From assembly GCF_023109675.1 (NCBI RefSeq), contig NZ_JALDUR010000016.1, positions 1-39,774 of the forward strand: DNA of 39,774 nucleotides. The letters run 5' to 3'. A program made the translations under genes and the position numbers. This DNA is from Streptococcus parasanguinis. GTDB lineage: Bacteria > Bacillota > Bacilli > Lactobacillales > Streptococcaceae. This document shows positions 34,594 through 39,774 of the stretch, one piece after another. Every line of letters starts with the position of its first letter. Within the stretch, counting starts at the first letter, position 1. The notes beneath the pieces were generated by a model that worked only from the letters and a program-made list of their open reading frames with translations, was not told where the DNA came from and ran no database searches.

Positions 34594-35640
34594 TTATTTA
34601 AATTGTTCTGAAAAACGGATATCCCCTTGATAGAAGCCACGGATATCATTGATTCCGTAACGAAGCATGGCCACACGCTCTTGACCAAGTCCAAAGGCAA
34701 ATCCTGAATAGATTGTTGGATCAATCCCACTCATCTCAAGGACGCGTGGGTGAACCATACCGGCTCCCATGATTTCAATCCAACCAGTTTTCTTACATAC
34801 GTTACATCCAGCACCACCACATTTGAAGCAAGAAACGTCCACCTCAACCGATGGCTCAGTGAATGGGAAGTAAGAAGGACGCAAACGGATTTGGCGTTCT
34901 GCACCAAACATCTTTTGCACGATCAATTGAAGCGTTCCTTGAAGATCGGCCATAGAAATGCTTTTCCCAACAACCAAACCTTCGATTTGATGGAATTGGT
35001 GGCTGTGGGTCGCATCATCCGTATCCCGACGGAAAACCCGCCCTGGAGAGATCATCTTCAATGGTCCTTTGCTAAAGTCATGCGCATCCATAGCCCGCGC
35101 CTGTACAGGTGAGGTATGGGTCCGAAGCAAGATTTCTTCTGTGATATAGAAGGTATCCTGCATATCCCGCGCTGGGTGATCTTTAGGCAGATTCATCCGT
35201 TCAAAGTTATAATAGTCTTGCTCCACTTCAAAGCCGTCTACGACTTGATAGCCCATCCCGATAAAGATATCTTCGATTTCTTCACTGGTTTGGGTCAAAA
35301 TATGACGGTAACCACTAGCAACTGGACGACCTGGTAGGGTCACGTCGATACTTTCACTAGCCAATTTGGCTTGGACTTTCTTTTCTTCCAAAAGTTTGGC
35401 CGTTTCTTCAAAGGCAGCCGTCAAGACATCACGCGCTTCATTGACGTGTTTCCCGATAACCGGACGCATCTCAGCAGAGACATCCTTCATCCCTTTAAGA
35501 ATTTCCGTCAGAGATCCTTTTTTTCCAAGAACAGAGACCCGTAGTTCTTGCATCTCTTTTTCATTTTCAGCAGAAATCTGCTTCAAAGCTGCCAGCGTTT
35601 CTTCACGAAGCGCTTTTAATTGTTCTTCAATCGTTGACAT
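34594..35640 (-). CDS. pheS: Phenylalanyl-tRNA synthetase alpha subunit
   Basis: A 348-residue class II synthetase catalytic subunit. Residues 1-90 form the tRNA-binding coiled coil. Motif 2 ([19 protein letters not shown]) and motif 3 ([18 protein letters not shown]) are intact. A four-cysteine knuckle ([12 protein letters not shown]) follows motif 2 as in many bacterial PheS. GGAGG lies four bases before the ATG. First gene of the operon, directly after the T-box leader. Confidence 0.96.
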   Translation of the reverse strand: MSTIEEQLKALREETLAALKQISAENEKEMQELRVSVLGKKGSLTEILKGMKDVSAEMRPVIGKHVNEARDVLTAAFEETAKLLEEKKVQAKLASESIDVTLPGRPVASGYRHILTQTSEEIEDIFIGMGYQVVDGFEVEQDYYNFERMNLPKDHPARDMQDTFYITEEILLRTHTSPVQARAMDAHDFSKGPLKMISPGRVFRRDTDDATHSHQFHQIEGLVVGKSISMADLQGTLQLIVQKMFGAERQIRLRPSYFPFTEPSVEVDVSCFKCGGAGCNVCKKTGWIEIMGAGMVHPRVLEMSGIDPTIYSGFAFGLGQERVAMLRYGINDIRGFYQGDIRFSEQFK

Positions 35641-35673
35641 ATTTCCTCCATCATGGTCCCTCTACAGACATAG

Positions 35674-35860
35674 AAAAAACCACGCGCCAACACCCTCATT
35701 CGGAGCGTTGACACGCGGTACCATCCGTTTTTTATCCGTAAACCAGACCTTAATTTCTAAATCCTTTACGCAAGTGAATTCACTCAGCTTTCATGCAAAG
35801 AGCTTTCAGTCACGGCTCTTCTCCCTGTCGCACTTCCCTTGAGATACTAGTCTTGCAGAT
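35674..35860 (-). promoter_or_regulatory. T-box riboswitch (Phe) upstream of pheS
   Basis: The leader carries the T-box consensus as GGATGGTACCGCG (35729-35714, read on the minus strand). The terminator pairs 35703-35718 with 35680-35695, sixteen pairs allowing G-U, then six T at 35679-35674; the T-box side can pair alternatively as the antiterminator. In stem I, UUC at 35778-35776 sits next to ACTT, which pairs with AAGT at the stem base, and fits a Phe specifier. Uncharged tRNA-Phe should allow read-through. Confidence 0.93.
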
Positions 35861-35879
35861 TTCTATTCGATTACTATCT

Positions 35880-35908
35880 AGTTTAGCAGATTTTTTGTTA
35901 AAAAACAA
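35880..35908 (-). promoter_or_regulatory. Promoter of the pheS operon
   Basis: On the minus strand TTGTTT (35908-35903), a 17-base spacer and TAAACT (35885-35880). Both hexamers are imperfect, but the position suits the T-box leader. Confidence 0.5.
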
Positions 35909-35955
35909 GTTAGATGAGACTAATTTCAATATACAAAGGAACAAGAGGCCGTGCA

Positions 35956-36375
35956 TTATCTATTTGCCTTGTCTGTTTCATCTGATTGCCTTTTCAATAG
36001 AAGAGTTGCTGCTTGGTTAAAACCATCACACCAGTTATACCATTTTGCTTCATACTCATCTTGAGGTAAGATACGATGTTTTAAATCCAAAACAGAGGAT
36101 ATCTTTCTTTCCTCGCAAGCTTGCGCATAGAGAGCATACAATTCATCGCCACCATCTCTATCAAACTCAGCAGAAATCGTATCCCGACCTGCCAATAAAG
36201 CCTGATAAGCCCTGTGATGCCCGTCTGTAATCAAGAAGCGATTTCCAAATGCAAGAACACTAATTGGATCCACATTGATGATGTCTGCCGACTGATCCAG
36301 CATCTGGATAGCTTGTAACTTCTTTTCTGATAAATAAAGTTGGGTCGGATGAAGATCTGTTATCTTGACTTCCAT
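35956..36375 (-). CDS. ParB/sulfiredoxin-like nuclease-fold protein
   Basis: A 139-residue protein with a ParB-like core: ITDLHPTQLYLSEKKL (the entry strand), VDPISVLAFGNRFLITDGHHRAYQALL (key residues D-G-H-H-R) and AEFDRDGGDE. DGHHR corresponds to the GxRR/GHHR phosphate-binding motif of the ParB/Srx superfamily; the DNA-binding HTH of true ParB is absent, so it is not the chromosome-partition protein. Start 36375 has AGGAG six bases upstream; a longer frame to 36441 lacks one. It follows trpX by 123 bases and may be co-transcribed; a TATACT lies shortly upstream. No terminator was seen after it. Confidence 0.75.
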   Translation of the reverse strand: MEVKITDLHPTQLYLSEKKLQAIQMLDQSADIINVDPISVLAFGNRFLITDGHHRAYQALLAGRDTISAEFDRDGGDELYALYAQACEERKISSVLDLKHRILPQDEYEAKWYNWCDGFNQAATLLLKRQSDETDKANR

Positions 36376-36498
36376 TTCTTTCTCCTCTACCAAGAGTATA
36401 AAAGTTGGTTCTGGGCACTGGTAGACATTTTCAAAGGTCACGATTTAAAGACCTGCCAAAGCCAAATTCCCCCGCCATTCTTGTGATTCGTTTTCTTT

Positions 36499-37500
36499 TT
36501 ATTTAATGACTTGTCCAGCATCTTTCAAGACAGATTCTGGAATAGTAATACCCAATTCATCTGCGACTTTTTTATTGATGACAGATTTTCCTTGGCTAAA
36601 GATTTCAACAGGTGTATCCGCAGGTTTTTGACCTTTCAAGATCTTCGCAGCCATTTTACCAGTTGCTACTCCAAGATCGTGTTGGTCGACAACGACTGAA
36701 CCAAGACCACCAGCTTCTACCATAGCTGTCGCACTTGGGAAGATTGGTTTTTTAGCTGTTTTGTTGGCTTCGACAACTGTTGAGAAGGCTGAAGCGATGG
36801 TATTGTCGATTGGAACCCAGATGGCATCAACTTTGCCTGACATTACAGACACAGTGGAAGCAATTTCGTTTGTAGAAGGAACTGAATACGGAACCACCTT
36901 GTAGCCTGCTTTTTCAGCCAATTTTGTAAATTCTTCTACTTGAGATTTTGAATTGTCTTCACTGGTTGAGTATAGAACCCCGATTGTTTTTACGTTTGGA
37001 GTCAACTCTTTGATCAATTTCAACTGTTGCTCAGTAGGATTGTGGTCAGATACCCCAGTGATATTGCCACCTGGTTTTTTCAAATCTTTGACCAAGTTTG
37101 CGCCGACTGGATCGGTTACAGCACCCATGACAATTGGTTTGTTTTTGGTTGCACTAGCCAAACCTTGAGCAGACGGGGTTGCAATCCCAATCAAGACTTG
37201 GTTATCCTTGTCTACCAATTGTTTACTCATGGTTGCAACCTTGTTTTGGTCGCCTTCTGCATTGAGGAAATCAATGTCCACTTTGTCTTTGTCATAACCT
37301 TCTTCAGCCAAACCATCTTGAATTCCCTTGTAGATCAAATCAAGCGAAGGGTGGCTGACCAACTGCAAGACCCCAACTTTAGCTTTTTCATTGCTAGTTG
37401 CTGCCTTGTTGTCTTTGCCTGCTGTAGCTGAATAGATCGCTGTCCCAATGACTGCTGCTGCAATCAAACCAATAATTCCCATTAACCGTTTATTTTTCAT
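36499..37500 (-). CDS. trpX: Tryptophan ABC transporter substrate-binding protein TrpX
   Basis: A 333-residue periplasmic-type (type 1) binding protein: GVLQLVSHPSLDLIYKG at the N-terminal lobe, GIATPSAQGLA, VMGAVTDPVGANLV and NITGVSDHNPTEQQ, as in TrpX of streptococci. The signal is a single hydrophobic helix (residues 8-24) followed by YSATAGKDNK, with no lipobox cysteine; indeed no cysteine is visible in the protein, so it is probably membrane-anchored rather than a lipoprotein. A Trp T-box controls it. The expected permease (trpY) and ATPase (trpZ) do not follow; a ParB-like gene and the pheS T-box do. Confidence 0.88.
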   Translation of the reverse strand: MKNKRLMGIIGLIAAAVIGTAIYSATAGKDNKAATSNEKAKVGVLQLVSHPSLDLIYKGIQDGLAEEGYDKDKVDIDFLNAEGDQNKVATMSKQLVDKDNQVLIGIATPSAQGLASATKNKPIVMGAVTDPVGANLVKDLKKPGGNITGVSDHNPTEQQLKLIKELTPNVKTIGVLYSTSEDNSKSQVEEFTKLAEKAGYKVVPYSVPSTNEIASTVSVMSGKVDAIWVPIDNTIASAFSTVVEANKTAKKPIFPSATAMVEAGGLGSVVVDQHDLGVATGKMAAKILKGQKPADTPVEIFSQGKSVINKKVADELGITIPESVLKDAGQVIK

Positions 37501-37601
37501 TTTACTACCTCTTCTATTTTTTCATTTTCTTCTATTTTTTATCCTCTAAAGAATGCGACGCCATCGTTTCTTCATATCTTTTCTCCCTTCTCATCTAAAA
37601 C

Positions 37602-37860
37602 AAAAAACACGCCCACACATAGCAAAAGCTATGTGAGGACGTGTCATCGCGGTGCCACCTCACTTATGGGAAAAGGATAGTTTCTCCCCATATCTCTGTC
37701 TTGTCTAGCAACAAGTTGCACGATAAGGTGTGCCAACCGAATTTTTATTGTTTCAAATTCATCTCATCATTAGTCCAATTTCATAAACTGCCGCTACCCA
37801 CTCTCAGCAACCGTGGGCTCTCTTGAAACTTTCATTTACTACTTTTCTAATTTCTTACAT
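37602..37860 (-). promoter_or_regulatory. T-box riboswitch (Trp) upstream of trpX
   Basis: The T-box consensus reads GTGAGGTGGCACCGCG (37663-37648). The terminator pairs 37628-37644 with 37607-37623 around a TTTT loop, then six T. In stem I the apical GGTTGCTGAGAGTGGG sequence is typical, and UGG at 37777-37775 in GAAATTGGACT fits a Trp specifier. Uncharged tRNA-Trp should allow read-through into trpX. Confidence 0.92.
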
Positions 37861-37887
37861 TTTAAAATTTTCTTACAAAAATGTCAA
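37859..37887 (-). promoter_or_regulatory. Promoter of trpX
   Basis: On the minus strand -35 TTGACA (37887-37882), a 17-base spacer and -10 TAAAAT (37864-37859), just before the T-box leader. Confidence 0.85.
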
Positions 37888-37981
37888 TACTTTTTCAGTA
37901 TTTTTTTGGAAACGTTCGCATTTTCTGTTTCTTTTACTTTTTACAGCCTCTTGCTTCTTTCTGGGATTTTCGCTCTATTTT

Positions 37982-37990
37982 TGATATAAT
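37982..37990 (+). promoter_or_regulatory. Extended -10 promoter of rqcH/pavA
   Basis: TGA followed by a perfect TATAAT (37985-37990), 36 bases before the start codon; the -35 is weak. Divergent from trpX. Confidence 0.7.
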
Positions 37991-38025
37991 TTACTAGAAT
38001 AACAGCTAGAATGATGAGGAATCCC

Positions 38026-39687
38026 ATGTCTTTTGATGGATTTTTTTTACACCATATGGTGCAAGAATTGAAGGCTGAACTCTTAAGTGGTCGCATTCAA
38101 AAAATTAATCAACCTTTCGAGCAAGAATTGGTACTCCAAATCCGAGGCAATCGGAAAAACCAAAAACTCTTACTCTCTGCCCATTCTGTTTTCGGACGGA
38201 TCCAACGGACCCAGACCAACTTTGAAAATCCTGCCTTTCCTAATACCTTTATTATGGTCATGCGTAAATATCTTCAAGGCGCTGTCATCGAAGGGATTGA
38301 GCAATTGGAGAACGACCGGATTCTCGAAATCCGTGTCTCCAATAAAAACGAAATTGGAGATGCCATTTCTGTCAGCTTAATGATCGAAATCATGGGCAAG
38401 CACAGTAATATTATTCTCCTAGACCGGACCAGCAATAAAATCATCGAGGCCATCAAACATGTCGGCTTCTCACAAAATAGCTACCGGACCATTCTTCCTG
38501 GATCAACCTATGTAGCCCCTCCGAAAACCGACGCGGTCAATCCTTTTACAATTGGAGATGAAGCCCTCTTCGCCCTTCTTCACAAGGAAGAGTTAAGTCC
38601 CAAAAACCTTCAAAAATGTTTCCAAGGTTTGGGGCGAGATACGGCTCAAGAATTGGCCAAGCGACTTGAGACGGATGAAAAATTAAAGACCTTCCGTGCC
38701 TTTTTCGAGGCTCCAACTGAGCCTCACCTAACGACCAAATCCTTCTCAGCTATCCCCTATGCAGATGCGACCAGTCAAACCTTTGAGGCACTTTCAGATC
38801 TGCTAGATGACTATTACCGAGACAAGGCTGAGCGCGATCGGGTGCAACAACAGGCCAGTGAATTGATCCGCAAGGTCGAAAACGATCTTGAAAAGAACCG
38901 GAAAAAATTAGCCAAACAAGAAGCCGAGTTAGCAGCGACCGACAATGCAGAAGAGTTCCGCCAAAAAGGAGAATTGCTGACAACTTTCCTCCATCAGGTA
39001 CCAAACGACCAAGACCAGGTTGTCCTGGACAATTACTATACCAACGAGCCCATTACCATCCAACTCAACAAAGCCCTTACTCCCAATCAAAATGCCCAAC
39101 GCTACTTTAAACGCTACCAGAAGTTAAAAGAAGCCGTCAAACATTTGACCATCCTTATTCAAGAAACCAAGGAAACCATTTCTTATCTTGAAACTGTTGA
39201 AACGGCCCTTTCTCAAGCGAGCCTGGCTGAGGTGGCAGAGATTCGTGAAGAGTTAATCCAGACCGGCTTTATCAAACGGCGCAACCGAGAAAAAATCCAT
39301 AAACGGAAAAAACCAGAAAAATACCTGGCTAGTGATGGCAAAACCATCATTTTAGTGGGTCGCAATAATCTGCAAAACGATGAACTGACCTTTAAGATCG
39401 CTAAAAAAGACGAGCTCTGGTTCCATGCCAAAGATATCCCAGGCAGCCATGTCGTCATTACAGGAAATCTCGATCCGACGGATGAAGTGAAGACCGATGC
39501 CGCAGAGTTGGCCGCCTACTATTCCAAGGCCCGTCTCTCAAATCTGGTACAAGTAGATATGATCGAAGCCAAGAAACTCAATAAACCAACCGGAGGAAAA
39601 CCAGGCTTTGTGACCTATACTGGCCAGAAGACTCTGAGGGTTACCCCAGAAGAAGAAAAAATCAAAGCCATGAAACTAACAGACTGA
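38026..39687 (+). CDS. rqcH: RqcH/NFACT protein (PavA/FbpA fibronectin-binding type)
   Basis: A 553-residue cytosolic NFACT protein. In bacteria RqcH adds alanine tails to peptides stuck on split 50S ribosomes; streptococcal homologues are also known as PavA/FbpA fibronectin-binding adhesins without signal peptide. The N-terminal NFACT-N domain carries Asp97-Arg98 (QLENDRIL), the pair needed for tRNA binding in Bacillus RqcH. A helix-hairpin-helix and a long coiled coil (about 270-400) follow, and the C-terminal NFACT-R has DELWFHAKDIPGSHVVI. Start 38026 has GAGGA five bases upstream; the frame's ATG five codons earlier is less well placed. No signal peptide or LPXTG. Monocistronic, repeat copy downstream. 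Confidence 0.93.
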   Translation: MSFDGFFLHHMVQELKAELLSGRIQKINQPFEQELVLQIRGNRKNQKLLLSAHSVFGRIQRTQTNFENPAFPNTFIMVMRKYLQGAVIEGIEQLENDRILEIRVSNKNEIGDAISVSLMIEIMGKHSNIILLDRTSNKIIEAIKHVGFSQNSYRTILPGSTYVAPPKTDAVNPFTIGDEALFALLHKEELSPKNLQKCFQGLGRDTAQELAKRLETDEKLKTFRAFFEAPTEPHLTTKSFSAIPYADATSQTFEALSDLLDDYYRDKAERDRVQQQASELIRKVENDLEKNRKKLAKQEAELAATDNAEEFRQKGELLTTFLHQVPNDQDQVVLDNYYTNEPITIQLNKALTPNQNAQRYFKRYQKLKEAVKHLTILIQETKETISYLETVETALSQASLAEVAEIREELIQTGFIKRRNREKIHKRKKPEKYLASDGKTIILVGRNNLQNDELTFKIAKKDELWFHAKDIPGSHVVITGNLDPTDEVKTDAAELAAYYSKARLSNLVQVDMIEAKKLNKPTGGKPGFVTYTGQKTLRVTPEEEKIKAMKLTD

Positions 39688-39698
39688 TTTCAAAAATA

Positions 39699-39774
39699 AA
39701 AGAGAGTGGGACAGAAATCGGTAATTCGTTAGAATTCGATTTCGTCGTCCCACCTCCGCACAGTTGAGTAGGGC
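39699..39774 (+). repeat. Three-hairpin streptococcal repeat, copy 5 (cut by window edge)
   Basis: Starts eleven bases after the rqcH stop with AGAGAGTGGGACAGAAATCG and includes the full end hairpin (GTGGGAC/GTCCCAC with inner GAAATCG/CGATTTC). The rest is outside the window. The GAGAGTGGGAC end faces the upstream gene, as in copies 1-3, so it likely acts as terminator of rqcH. Confidence 0.9.

Noticed and set aside
1..39774. Insertion sequence or prophage
   Set aside because: No transposase, integrase, capsid or terminase-like protein in any frame; the repeats are short and non-coding.

Overview
The window looks like a chromosomal segment of a low-GC Firmicute, almost certainly a Streptococcus of the mitis/sanguinis/parasanguinis type. 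The recombination nuclease is the streptococcal RexB-RexA pair, phenylalanyl-tRNA synthetase is arranged pheS-GNAT-pheT, a PavA/FbpA-type RqcH and a TrpX-like binding protein are present, and operons are tightly packed with AGGAG ribosome sites. There is no transposase, integrase, rRNA or tRNA gene. Genus-level assignment is inference from gene content; no search was run.

Layout: (1) 1-5646, minus strand: miaA-hflX-hypothetical-rnz-SDR-methyltransferase-GNAT, an operon with overlaps or gaps of a few bases that ends in a repeat copy. (2) 5730-6257: a small DUF3042-type gene, its terminator and a structured MITE-like element. (3) 6258-13507, minus: rexB-rexA-DUF4298. (4) 13667-14450: glutathione peroxidase and a second MITE-like element. 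(5) 14451-18213, minus: heterodimeric multidrug-type ABC exporter with a structured leader. (6) 18256-22948, minus: a membrane glycerophosphodiesterase, then a TetR-ABC ATPase-FtsX permease operon with a tandem palindromic operator, the units separated by repeat copies. (7) 23021-23997, minus: aldo/keto reductase. (8) 24209-27767, minus: a tandem array of six paralogous genes of unknown family, five intact and one decayed, translationally coupled through ATGA/GTGA/TTGA overlaps. (9) 27907-31446, minus: an ABC-2 exporter operon with its own XRE regulator and a DUF3169-like membrane protein. (10) 31588-35908, minus: pheS-GNAT-pheT under a Phe T-box. (11) 35956-37887, minus: a ParB-like gene and trpX under a Trp T-box. 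(12) 38026-39687, plus: rqcH/pavA, followed by another repeat copy at the window edge.

Most of the window is core streptococcal housekeeping: tRNA modification and charging, ribosome quality control, RNA processing, double-strand-break repair, peroxide defence and export. The unusual part is the six-gene array at 24.2-27.8 kb. Its members share a conserved core, differ mainly in the N-terminal half, show mosaic sequence (the fifth gene looks like a recombinant of the second and third), and use their acidic C-terminal tails as the ribosome site of the next gene. An orphan immunity-type array fits best, but this is inference. A second theme is regulatory and repeat DNA: five copies of a roughly 178-bp three-hairpin repeat placed directly after stop codons or between operons, and two copies of a modular hairpin element with compensatory base changes.
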